Of a stretch of 32,665 bases of DNA, positions 25,195-32,213 are shown one piece after another. Where the stretch lies: positions 1 through 32,665 of the forward strand of contig DATJFQ010000095.1 in NCBI GenBank assembly GCA_035495555.1. The letters run 5' to 3'. A program made the translations under genes and the position numbers. The notes beneath the pieces were generated by a model. That model was not told the origin of the DNA and ran no database searches. It saw only the letters and a program-made list of their open reading frames with translations. Every line of letters begins with the position of its first letter. Within the stretch, counting starts at the first letter, position 1. The stretch comes from DATJFQ01 sp035495555 (GTDB taxonomy: Bacteria; Acidobacteriota; Vicinamibacteria; Vicinamibacterales; 2-12-FULL-66-21).

Positions 25195-27072
25195 ATGACA
25201 GCCACGGACCCTGGGGTCCATCCCGCGCCGGCGCGCATCGTCAACGACTTCAGCATTCAGGTCGCTACCGTCAACGGCTCCGGAAGCCAGACGGCCAACC
25301 TCGTCCTCCTCCGGTCCATCTTCCAGATGGGCATACCCGTGTCCGGCAAGAACATGTTCCCCTCGAACATCGCCGGGCTGCCGACGTGGTATACGGTCCG
25401 CGCGAACAAGCACGGCTACATCGCCCGCAGGAAAGAAATCGACTTTCTCGTCGCCATGAATCCGGAGACGGCGAAAGAGGACGTTCTCGCGCTGGAGCCT
25501 GGGACGGCTGTGCTCTACGACGAGCCCTTACGGCTGAACGCGCTGCGCTCCGACCTCGTGTTTTACCCGGTTCCCTTCGACAAAATCGTCGCGACCGTCT
25601 GCACGGACGCGAAGCTGCGCCGCCTCGTAAAGAACATGATTTACGACGGCGTTCTCTCGCGCCTCCTCGGCATCGAGATGCCGGAGATGGAAAAGGCGCT
25701 GCGCAAGCAGTTCGGGAAGAAGGCCAAAGCGGCCGAACTGAATCTCGGCGCGCTGCACGCCGGGTCCGCGCACGCGGAAGCGAATCTCGAGAAGCGCGAT
25801 CCGTACTGGGTCGAGCGGTTGGACAAAACGGCCGGCAAGGTCCTCATCGAGGGGAATGCCGCGGCCGCGCTCGGCTGCATGATGGCGGGTGTCACCGTCG
25901 TCGCGTGGTATCCGATCACCCCGTCGTCGTCGCTGCCCGAAACGCTGATTTCCTACATGCGGAAATACCGCATGGATAAAACAAGCGGGAAGGCGACCTT
26001 CGCGATTGTCCAGGCAGAGGACGAGATCGCCGCGCTGGGGATGGTCGTTGGCGCGGGATGGGCGGGGGCGCGCGCGATGACGTCGACCTCGGGGCCGGGC
26101 ATCTCGCTGATGTCCGAGTTCGCCGGCCTTGCCTATTACGCGGAGCTCCCGGGCGTCGTGTTCGACATCCAGCGCGTCGGGCCGTCGACGGGCCTGCCGA
26201 CGCGCACCGCACAGGGCGACATCCTCAAGACGGCGACCCTGTCACACGGAGACACGCGGCACATCCTGCTGATGCCCAGTTCGGTCGAAGAGTGCTACAC
26301 GATGGCGATGGACGCGTTCGATCTGGCGGAGCGCTTCCAGTCGCTGGTGTTCGTGATGAGCGATCTCGACCTCGGCATGAACACGTGGATGTCCGATCCG
26401 TTCGAGTATCCGGAGAAGGCGCTCGATCGCGGCAAAGTGCTCGACGCGGCGGCACTCCAGCGGCTCGGCGGCGAGTGGGGACGCTATAAGGATGTCGATG
26501 GGGACGGCATTCCCTACCGTACCGTCCCCGGCAGCGGCATGCCGCCCTATTTCACCCGCGGATCCGGGCACAACGAGCGCGGCCAATACAGCGAGCGTCC
26601 GGATGACTATCAGAACAACGTCGATCGGCTCGCGCGCAAGTTCGCGACCGCGAAGCGGTACGTTCCGCAGCCCGTTGTGGACGACTCTGGCGCGGACATC
26701 GGCCTGATCGCATTCGGCACGAGCCACTGGGCGATCGAGGAGAGCCGCGATCAGTTGTCGCGCGAAGCGGGCGTGGCGACGAGCTATCTCCGTGTCCGCG
26801 CGTACCCGTTCCCGGATGAGATCGAGGCGTTCATCGCCCGCCACAAGCGCGTTTACGTCGTCGAACAGAACCGCGATGCGCAGTTGCGCGCGCTCTTGAA
26901 GATGGACATGCCGGTGGAGTACGTCGGGCGCCTCCGCAGCGTGCTGCATTACAACGGGCTGCCCATCGACGCACGCTCAATCACCGACGACATCCTGGTG
27001 CAGGAAGGCCTCAAGACCGCGCTGCCGCGGAGAGCCCAAATCGCGGAAGGCGTCGCCGTCGGCGGCGAATAG
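25195..27072 (+). CDS. korA: 2-oxoacid:ferredoxin oxidoreductase, fused gamma-alpha subunit (KorA type)
   Basis: Oxidatively decarboxylates a 2-oxoacid, probably 2-oxoglutarate, to acyl-CoA with reduction of ferredoxin. The 625-residue protein fuses the gamma domain (about 18-175: VATVNGSGSQTANLVL, FPSNIAGLPTWYTVR) to the alpha domain (from about 212: GNAAAALGC, WYPITPSSSLPETL at 238-251, QAEDEIAALGMVVGAGWAG, TSTSGPGISLMSEF, QRVGPSTGLPT). A C-terminal transketolase-C-like part follows (LIAFGTSH, VYVVEQNRDAQL). This is the two-subunit layout of Mycobacterium and Halobacterium KOR. AGGGGA lies 4 nt before ATG 25195. No delta (ferredoxin) subunit is nearby. Substrate is inferred from sucCD next door. 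Confidence 0.93.
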   Translation: MTATDPGVHPAPARIVNDFSIQVATVNGSGSQTANLVLLRSIFQMGIPVSGKNMFPSNIAGLPTWYTVRANKHGYIARRKEIDFLVAMNPETAKEDVLALEPGTAVLYDEPLRLNALRSDLVFYPVPFDKIVATVCTDAKLRRLVKNMIYDGVLSRLLGIEMPEMEKALRKQFGKKAKAAELNLGALHAGSAHAEANLEKRDPYWVERLDKTAGKVLIEGNAAAALGCMMAGVTVVAWYPITPSSSLPETLISYMRKYRMDKTSGKATFAIVQAEDEIAALGMVVGAGWAGARAMTSTSGPGISLMSEFAGLAYYAELPGVVFDIQRVGPSTGLPTRTAQGDILKTATLSHGDTRHILLMPSSVEECYTMAMDAFDLAERFQSLVFVMSDLDLGMNTWMSDPFEYPEKALDRGKVLDAAALQRLGGEWGRYKDVDGDGIPYRTVPGSGMPPYFTRGSGHNERGQYSERPDDYQNNVDRLARKFATAKRYVPQPVVDDSGADIGLIAFGTSHWAIEESRDQLSREAGVATSYLRVRAYPFPDEIEAFIARHKRVYVVEQNRDAQLRALLKMDMPVEYVGRLRSVLHYNGLPIDARSITDDILVQEGLKTALPRRAQIAEGVAVGGE

Positions 27073-27087
27073 CAGCCCCCGATTGAT

Positions 27088-27136
27088 ATCGACCATCGAC
27101 CATCGACCATCGAACATCGGACATCGAACATCGACC
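27088..27136. repeat. Tandem heptamer array, unit ATCGACC, ending at the korB start codon
   Basis: Seven contiguous units: ATCGACC three times, then ATCGAAC, ATCGGAC, ATCGAAC, ATCGACC. The next three bases are the ATG of korB. The array therefore occupies the place where a ribosome binding site would be. Confidence 0.9.
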
Positions 27137-28162
27137 ATGCCTGACGTCAAGACAAACCGGATCGGAATCGAATTACAGCCGTATCGCGGCGGCAAGACGA
27201 CGCTGTGCGCCGGCTGCGGTCATAACGCCATTTCCGAGCGCATCGTCGAAGCGTTTTTCGAGATGGGAGTGGACCCGACGCAGGTACTCAAGCTCTCGGG
27301 AATCGGCTGTTCGAGCAAGACGCCGGCATATTTCCTGGGCGCCGCGCACGGGTTCAACTCCGTGCATGGCCGGATGCCCTCCGTGGCGACGGGCGCACTG
27401 CTTGCGAACAAGACGATGATCGCGATTGGCGTCAGCGGGGATGGTGACACCGGGGCGATCGGCATCGGGCAGTTCGTCCACCTGATGCGGCGCAACGTCC
27501 CGATGATTTACATCATCGAAGACAACGGCTGTTATGGGCTCACAAAGGGGCAGTTCTCGCCGACCGCCGACGTCGGATCGAAACTGAAGAACGGCGTGGT
27601 CAACGACCTTCCGCCGATCGACACGTGCGCGTTGGCGATCGAACTTGGCGCGTCGTTCGTCGCCCGCTCCTTCTCCGGCGACAAGAAGCAACTGTCGGCG
27701 ATTTTGAAGGCGTCGCTCAGCCATCGCGGGACGTGCATGATCGACGTCATCTCTCCGTGCGTCACGTTCAACGACCACGAAGGATCGACGAAGAGCTATG
27801 CATACGCGAAGGACCACGACGAGCCGCTCGATGAAGTGAGCTTCGTCCCGTACTTCGAGGACATCTCCATCGACTACGAGCCGGGTACCACGACCGAAGT
27901 GCGGATGCACGACGGATCGCACCTGTACCTGAAGAAGGTCGCCGAGGACTACGATCCGACCGACAAGCTTTCTGCGATACGGATGCTGCACGAGACGTCG
28001 CGGCGCGGTGAGTTCGCGACCGGGATCATCTACATCGAGCCCGACAAGGACGACTTCACCACGATGCTCAACATCGTCGACGCTCCGCTTGCCACGCTGC
28101 CGCTCGAAGCCGTGCGGCCAGGCCAGGAAGTGCTGGACGAGATCATGGAGAGCCTGCGGTAA
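27137..28162 (+). CDS. korB: 2-oxoacid:ferredoxin oxidoreductase beta subunit (KorB type)
   Basis: Thiamine-diphosphate subunit that works with KorA. From ATG 27137 the protein has 341 residues. [4Fe-4S] ligands fit Cys24 and Cys27 (LCAGCGHN), Cys58 (GIGCSSKTPAYF) and Cys208 (ISPCVTFND). The ThDP site is GDGDTGAIGIGQFVHLMRRN (101-120) followed by IEDNGCYGLTKGQ. The frame opens from TTG 27083, but the extra 18 residues are encoded by the heptamer repeat and match no family member, so I reject that start. The accepted ATG has no Shine-Dalgarno sequence; translational coupling to korA, 64 nt upstream, is possible. The stop codon lies in the loop of a strong hairpin. Confidence 0.96.
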   Translation: MPDVKTNRIGIELQPYRGGKTTLCAGCGHNAISERIVEAFFEMGVDPTQVLKLSGIGCSSKTPAYFLGAAHGFNSVHGRMPSVATGALLANKTMIAIGVSGDGDTGAIGIGQFVHLMRRNVPMIYIIEDNGCYGLTKGQFSPTADVGSKLKNGVVNDLPPIDTCALAIELGASFVARSFSGDKKQLSAILKASLSHRGTCMIDVISPCVTFNDHEGSTKSYAYAKDHDEPLDEVSFVPYFEDISIDYEPGTTTEVRMHDGSHLYLKKVAEDYDPTDKLSAIRMLHETSRRGEFATGIIYIEPDKDDFTTMLNIVDAPLATLPLEAVRPGQEVLDEIMESLR

Positions 28163-28171
28163 ACCGCAGGC
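28152..28171 (+). terminator. Hairpin with the korB stop codon in its loop
   Basis: GCCTGCGG (28152-28159) and CCGCAGGC (28164-28171) form a perfect 8-bp stem with loop TAAA, which contains the TAA stop (28160-28162). No U-tract follows, so this may be a 3'-end stabiliser or a Rho-linked terminator of sucCD-korAB. Confidence 0.5.
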
Positions 28172-28218
28172 CTTCGACTGCGCACGGTCGCAACCGCAAT
28201 TTACGCAAGGCGTTCACT

Positions 28219-30294
28219 ATGCGAAGGACAGAGCTTCTTTCGGCGGCGTTGCTGTTGTCGGTCGTCTTCCCCCAAACCGTCCCCGCCCAGCAAAAGCGTG
28301 CGTTGACGCCGGACGACGTCTACAACATCAAGGACGTTCGCGACCCGCAGCGGTCGCCCGACGGCAAGTGGGTGGCCTACGTCGTCTCTCGCGCGATCAA
28401 GGACACGGACAAGAACGACTCTGACGTCTGGATGGTGAGCTGGGACGGGTCGCAGAATATCCAGGTGACCTCGTCGGCCGAGAGCGAATCGCAGCCGCGG
28501 TGGAGCCCCGACAACAAGTACCTGGCCTTCGTCTCGTCGCGCCAGGGCGCCAAAGGCGGCCAGTTGTGGCTGATGAATCGGCTCGGCGGGGAAGCGGTGA
28601 AGGTGAGCGACGTCAAGGGCGGTATCGACCGTTACGCCTGGTCGCCGGACAGCAAGCGGCTCGTCTTCGTGGTCACGGAGCCGGATCCGACCGACCCGCC
28701 GGACGAGGACAAGTCGGCTGAGAGCGACAAGGACAAGAAGAAGACGCCTCCCCCGATCGTGATCGATCGCTATCGGTTCAAGGAGGACGTGACCGGATAC
28801 CTTCGCGGCGCCCGATCACACCTGTACCTGTTCGATGTGGCAACCAGGAAAGCCGAAATCCTCACCCCCGGCCGGTTCGACGACGACAATCCCGTGTGGT
28901 CGCCCGACGGGACCCAAATCGCGTTCGTCAGCAAGCGGGGCACGGGCGATCTCGATCGGACGCGGAACACGGACATTTACGTCATCGACGCCAGGCCAGG
29001 CGCGGAACCGAAGCAGCTCACGACCGACTCTGTGCCGGATGAAGGGCCGCTCGCGTGGAGTCCTGACGGGAAGTGGATCGCGTTCGAGCTTGGGGAGGAA
29101 GACAAGTATTCCGCCTACAGCCAGGGCAAGCTGGCGGTCATCCCCTCCGCTGGAGGACAGCCGAAGCTGCTCGGCACCGGCTTCGACCGGCCGCTGCGCG
29201 ATCCGGTCTGGGCCGCGGACAATGCCTCGCTGACCGTCGTGGCCGCGGACGACCGCTCACGGTATCCCGTGCGGATCACGGTTGCGAGCGGAAAGGTGGA
29301 CCGGCTCGTGCCCGGCAAGCTCGTTGTCGACAGCCTCTCCGGTGCGGCGGACGGGCAGTTCGCCGCACTCGTGTCGAACGACACGCAGCCGCCCGAAGTG
29401 GCGGCGCTGGAGACGCCTTCGTCGGGCTCAGCGCAGGGTGGCGTGCGGCGGCTCACACATCAGAACGACGACTGGCTCTCACACGTGCAGCTCGGGACAA
29501 CCGAGGAGTTCACGTCGACGAGCAGGGACGGTACGGAGGTGCACGGGCTGATGGTGAAGCCGGCGGACTTCCAGCCCTCACAGAAGTATCCGACGGTGCT
29601 GCGCATCCACGGTGGTCCGAATGGTCAGGACGAGCACTCGTTCAGCTTCGAGCGCGAGTTGTTCGCGGCCAACGGCTACGTGGTCGTCGCGGCGAACTAT
29701 CGCGGCAGCAACGGGCGCGGCGAGAAGTACCAGAAGGCGATCTTCGCCGACTGGGGCGACAAAGAGGTCGTGGACCTGCTGGGCGCGATGGATTACATGC
29801 AGCAGCAGTCCTACGTCGACGCGAACCGCCTCGGGATCGGTGGGTGGAGCTACGGTTGTATCCTCACCGACTACACGAATGCAACCGACCCGCGGTTCAA
29901 GGCGGCGACATGCGGGGCCGGCAGTGCGCTGCAGCTCGCGATGTACGGCGTCGACGAGTACATCACGCAGTACGACAACGAGCTCGGGCCGCCGTGGAAG
30001 TCACAGGACCTCTGGATCAAGCTGTCGTATCCGTTCTTCCACGCCGATCGGATCAAGACGCCGACTCTCTTCCTCGGCGGGGACAAGGACTACAACGTGC
30101 CGGTCGTCGGCGGCGAGCAGATGTACCAGGCGCTCAAGAGCCTCGGGATCGATACGGAACTGATCATCTATCCCAACCAGTTTCACGGCATCACCGTCCC
30201 GAGCTACAAGGTGGATCGGTACAAGCGGTATCTGGCGTGGTATGACAAGTATCTGAAAGGGACATCGCGGACTACGCCGTCGGCAGGGAAGTAA
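28219..30294 (+). CDS. Secreted S9-family prolyl oligopeptidase-like peptidase
   Basis: Serine peptidase of the acylaminoacyl-/dipeptidyl-peptidase type, expected to cut short peptides outside the cytoplasm. The 691-residue protein has a signal peptide (about 1-24, ending VPAQQ). A beta-propeller of WD40/TolB-like repeats (about 40-400; SPDGKWVAY, WSPDNKYLAF, WSPDSKRLVF, WSPDGTQIAF, WSPDGKWIAF) precedes an alpha/beta hydrolase domain (about 440-685). The triad is Ser544 in GGWSYGC, Asp624 in GGDKDYNVP and His656 in NQFHGI. Most relatives read GWSYGG; here the second Gly after Ser is Cys547. A charged insert (DEDKSAESDKDKKK) lies near 162-175. AAGG lies 8 nt before ATG 28219. Confidence 0.94.
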   Translation: MRRTELLSAALLLSVVFPQTVPAQQKRALTPDDVYNIKDVRDPQRSPDGKWVAYVVSRAIKDTDKNDSDVWMVSWDGSQNIQVTSSAESESQPRWSPDNKYLAFVSSRQGAKGGQLWLMNRLGGEAVKVSDVKGGIDRYAWSPDSKRLVFVVTEPDPTDPPDEDKSAESDKDKKKTPPPIVIDRYRFKEDVTGYLRGARSHLYLFDVATRKAEILTPGRFDDDNPVWSPDGTQIAFVSKRGTGDLDRTRNTDIYVIDARPGAEPKQLTTDSVPDEGPLAWSPDGKWIAFELGEEDKYSAYSQGKLAVIPSAGGQPKLLGTGFDRPLRDPVWAADNASLTVVAADDRSRYPVRITVASGKVDRLVPGKLVVDSLSGAADGQFAALVSNDTQPPEVAALETPSSGSAQGGVRRLTHQNDDWLSHVQLGTTEEFTSTSRDGTEVHGLMVKPADFQPSQKYPTVLRIHGGPNGQDEHSFSFERELFAANGYVVVAANYRGSNGRGEKYQKAIFADWGDKEVVDLLGAMDYMQQQSYVDANRLGIGGWSYGCILTDYTNATDPRFKAATCGAGSALQLAMYGVDEYITQYDNELGPPWKSQDLWIKLSYPFFHADRIKTPTLFLGGDKDYNVPVVGGEQMYQALKSLGIDTELIIYPNQFHGITVPSYKVDRYKRYLAWYDKYLKGTSRTTPSAGK

Positions 30295-30479
30295 CCGCTC
30301 CAGATTTGGCGCAGCGCTCGCGGGTGGCAGCGAACGGGTCGCGCGCTTCACCGCGGATCTCGGTGGGGACGCGGACGGGGGCGCCCCGCGTCGCGCCGCA
30401 GGCGCCTCCCCGTCGACAGTCTTTCCGGGCGCCGAGCACGACGTGGGGCTGTCCGCGCGGGGCCCCACCGTCCCGCGTC
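30295..30479. other. GC-rich intergenic stretch with stem-loops, no gene recognised
   Basis: Part of the 385-nt gap between the S9 peptidase and ndk. GGCGCC (30380-30385) pairs with GGCGCC (30401-30406), extended by GGG/CCC with a bulge; GTGGGGC (30443-30449) pairs with GCCCCAC (30462-30468). It could hold the 3' ends of the two converging transcripts or a structured RNA. I could not match it to a known RNA family. Confidence 0.3.
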
Positions 30480-30665
30480 TCATCCGCCTTCCGTTTCATC
30501 CAGGTTCGCACCGATGACATCCTGCGCGATTTTCGCGTCGTCGTTCGGCAGTCCCTGCTCGTCCAGCGCGGGCGCGTTCTCGTTCCCCTGCTGCGGCCGG
30601 TCCGTCGGCCGATCGCCCTGGACAGCGCCGATGTGGTCGTCGAATTCGTGTTCGGGCTTCGACAT
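30480..30665 (-). CDS. Small acidic hypothetical protein
   Basis: Unknown function. From ATG 30665 the product is 61 residues, beginning MSKPEHEFDDHIG and containing NAPALDEQGLPNDDAKIAQD (two halves joined) and ending near DETEGG. It is hydrophilic, acidic, Asp/Asn/Gln/Pro-rich, with no membrane segment, so it is probably cytosolic and partly disordered. The ALDEQGLPND/IAQDVIGAN pattern resembles short conserved hypothetical proteins I recall from Proteobacteria and Acidobacteria; that is memory, not a search. GGTGA lies 6 nt upstream of the start. It is divergent from ndk with 14 bp between start codons, so their control regions overlap. Confidence 0.55.
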   Translation of the reverse strand: MSKPEHEFDDHIGAVQGDRPTDRPQQGNENAPALDEQGLPNDDAKIAQDVIGANLDETEGG

Positions 30666-30670
30666 ATAAT
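30665..30670 (+). promoter_or_regulatory. -10 element of ndk, near-leaderless spacing
   Basis: A perfect TATAAT ends 9 nt before the ndk ATG (30680). It also overlaps the start codon of the divergent small gene. No clear -35 is visible, and no Shine-Dalgarno sequence fits before the ndk ATG. Confidence 0.5.
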
Positions 30671-30679
30671 TCACCGGAT

Positions 30680-31096
30680 ATGGAACGGACATTTGCGATC
30701 ATCAAGCCGGACGCCGTCGCGGCCCATCATACCGGACAGATCATCCAGCGCATCGAAGCTGATGGATTCACCATCCGTGCCATGCGGATGCTGCACCTGA
30801 CGCAGAACGAAGCAGAAGGCTTCTACGCCGTCCACCGCGAGCGGCCGTTCTTCGCAAGCCTGACGAAATTCATGTCCTCCGGGCCCTGCGTCGTCATGGC
30901 GCTCGAGGCTGCGGATGCGATCAGGAAGTGGCGCACGCTCATGGGCGCGACCGATCCCGCGAAGGCCGACGCCGGCACGCTCCGGAAGGACTTCGGGCGG
31001 TCCATCGAGAACAACGCAACCCACGGATCGGACGCGCCCGACACGGCGGCGTACGAACTCAATTACTTCTTCCCGGGCATCGAATTCTCCCGATAA
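30680..31096 (+). CDS. ndk: Nucleoside-diphosphate kinase
   Basis: Balances nucleoside triphosphates by phosphate transfer through a phosphohistidine. The 138-residue protein is of normal length. It has ERTFAIIKPDAV (2-13), HRERPFFASL, the SSGPCVVMALE strand and the catalytic His115 in NNATHGSDAPDTA. The ATG at 30680 follows a perfect TATAAT by 9 nt with no ribosome binding site, so translation may begin on a nearly leaderless mRNA. It starts a tight run with the DUF2905 gene (next base) and dcd, so two nucleotide-pool enzymes are probably co-transcribed. Confidence 0.97.
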   Translation: MERTFAIIKPDAVAAHHTGQIIQRIEADGFTIRAMRMLHLTQNEAEGFYAVHRERPFFASLTKFMSSGPCVVMALEAADAIRKWRTLMGATDPAKADAGTLRKDFGRSIENNATHGSDAPDTAAYELNYFFPGIEFSR

Positions 31097-31291
31097 GTGG
31101 GGCGCCTGCTCGTCCTGATCGGCTTGCTTGTCGCCGGCGCCGGGGTGCTCATCATGCTCGGTGTCCCGATCGGCCGTCTGCCCGGCGACTTCGTCATCCG
31201 CCGCGGCAACGGCACCTTCTATTTTCCATTGACGACGTCGATTCTGGTCAGCGTCGTGCTCACGCTCGTCATGGCGCTCTTCCGGCGGTAG
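31097..31291 (+). CDS. DUF2905 small membrane protein
   Basis: Unknown function. The 64-residue protein has two hydrophobic segments (about 3-24 and 44-61) around the family signature GRLPGDFVIRRGNGTFYFP. That fits DUF2905, a family of two-helix inner-membrane proteins found near varied housekeeping genes. GTG 31097 follows the ndk stop codon with no gap, so translation is probably coupled to ndk. dcd begins 8 nt after its stop. Confidence 0.88.
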   Translation: MGRLLVLIGLLVAGAGVLIMLGVPIGRLPGDFVIRRGNGTFYFPLTTSILVSVVLTLVMALFRR

Positions 31292-31299
31292 CGAGGCGT

Positions 31300-31854
31300 A
31301 TGGCAATCAAGGCAGACAGGTGGATCAAGCGGATGGCGCTCGAGCACGGGATGATCGAGCCCTTCGAAGACCGTCAGGTGCGCGAGGGAATCGTCTCGTT
31401 CGGGCTGTCGTCGTACGGATACGACATCCGGGTCGCCGACGAGTTCAAGGTGTTCACGAACATCAACAACACCGTCGTCGATCCGAAGAACTTCGACCCG
31501 CGGTCCTTCGTCGACATCAAGACCGACGTCTGCATCGTTCCGCCGAACTCGTTCGCGCTGGCGCGGACGATCGAGTACTTCCGCATCCCGCGCGACGTGC
31601 TGACGATCTGCCTGGGGAAATCCACCTACGCCCGGTGCGGCATCATCGTCAACGTAACGCCGTTTGAGCCTGAGTGGGAAGGATTCGTGACGCTGGAAAT
31701 CTCGAACACGACGCCGCTGCCGGCGAAGATCTATTCGAACGAGGGCATCGCGCAGGTGCTGTTCTTCCAGAGCGACGAACCGTGTGAGGTGTCGTATGCG
31801 GACAAGAAGGGGAAGTACCTCAAGCAGCGCGGCGTGACGCTGCCCAGGATCTAG
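31300..31854 (+). CDS. dcd: dCTP deaminase
   Basis: Deaminates dCTP to dUTP for dTTP synthesis. The 184-residue protein begins MAIKADRWIKRMA and has SFGLSSYGYDIRVADEF. It also has the trimer/active-site loop GKSTYARCGI (106-115: Ser108, Arg112), NVTPFEPEWEGFVTLEISN with catalytic Glu133, and GIAQVLFF. The C-terminal YADKKGKYLKQRGVTLP is the substrate-covering tail. Whether it also hydrolyses dUTP (the bifunctional form) cannot be decided here. The frame is open far upstream through ndk in another frame; the family N terminus fixes ATG 31300, with GAGG close upstream (3 nt). Co-transcribed with ndk by spacing. Confidence 0.95.
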   Translation: MAIKADRWIKRMALEHGMIEPFEDRQVREGIVSFGLSSYGYDIRVADEFKVFTNINNTVVDPKNFDPRSFVDIKTDVCIVPPNSFALARTIEYFRIPRDVLTICLGKSTYARCGIIVNVTPFEPEWEGFVTLEISNTTPLPAKIYSNEGIAQVLFFQSDEPCEVSYADKKGKYLKQRGVTLPRI

Positions 31855-31884
31855 TCCCCTGTGCGTTTCTCGAGGGCGCCGTAC

Positions 31885-31890
31885 TAAAAT
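31885..31890 (+). promoter_or_regulatory. Candidate -10 element of the HIRAN-like gene, leaderless spacing
   Basis: TAAAAT (5 of 6 matches to TATAAT) ends 5 nt before GTG 31896, the same spacing as at kdsB. There is no Shine-Dalgarno sequence between them and no clear -35. Confidence 0.35.
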
Positions 31891-31895
31891 ATCCC

Positions 31896-32210
31896 GTGCC
31901 CGATCCGCCAGCCGCTCACGTCCCGGTTGCCGCCGGCCCTGCATATGCCGAGCACATCCAGCGGCTGCCGTCGCGATTCACCGCCACGCTGAAACCCGAT
32001 CCTGACAACCGCGTCAGCTTTACGGCCGTAGCCGTCTGGGCTGCCGGTGAGAAGGTCGGCTATCTTCCGGCCGATTTATCGCGCGAGTATTTCGACGCGG
32101 TGAAGAGCGCCGGTGAGATCGAGTGCCAGGGGCGCCGCGCGCCCGTATCGGCGCACGAGGACACGGGCGTCGACCTGCTGCTCGACCTGTCCGGCGTCCG
32201 TCGGGAGTAG
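31896..32210 (+). CDS. Small HIRAN-like domain protein
   Basis: Tentative. The 104-residue protein from GTG 31896 has an FTATLKPDPDNRVSFTAVAVW strand pair (FTATLKPDPDNR, then FTAVAVW), followed by GEKVGYLPADLSREYFDAVK and a later CQGRRAPVS/VDLLLDL strand set. The order DPxN, AVAVW, GxKVGYLP, then a helix is like the HIRAN domain, which in helicase-linked proteins binds DNA ends. Here it stands alone. No signal peptide or membrane segment is present. The start has no ribosome binding site but sits 5 nt after TAAAAT. A secreted peptidase gene follows after 3 nt. Other small beta-barrel folds are possible. Confidence 0.5.
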   Translation: MPDPPAAHVPVAAGPAYAEHIQRLPSRFTATLKPDPDNRVSFTAVAVWAAGEKVGYLPADLSREYFDAVKSAGEIECQGRRAPVSAHEDTGVDLLLDLSGVRRE

Positions 32211-32213
32211 CCC

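Noticed and set aside
27083..27136. Repeat-encoded N terminus of KorB from TTG 27083
   Set aside because: Encoded entirely by the heptamer array, no ribosome binding site, and not part of the family.
30295..30479. RNase P RNA or SRP RNA in the GC-rich gap
   Set aside because: A CCGGAAAG-like string on the minus strand recalls these RNAs, but the conserved cores and expected pairing are absent.
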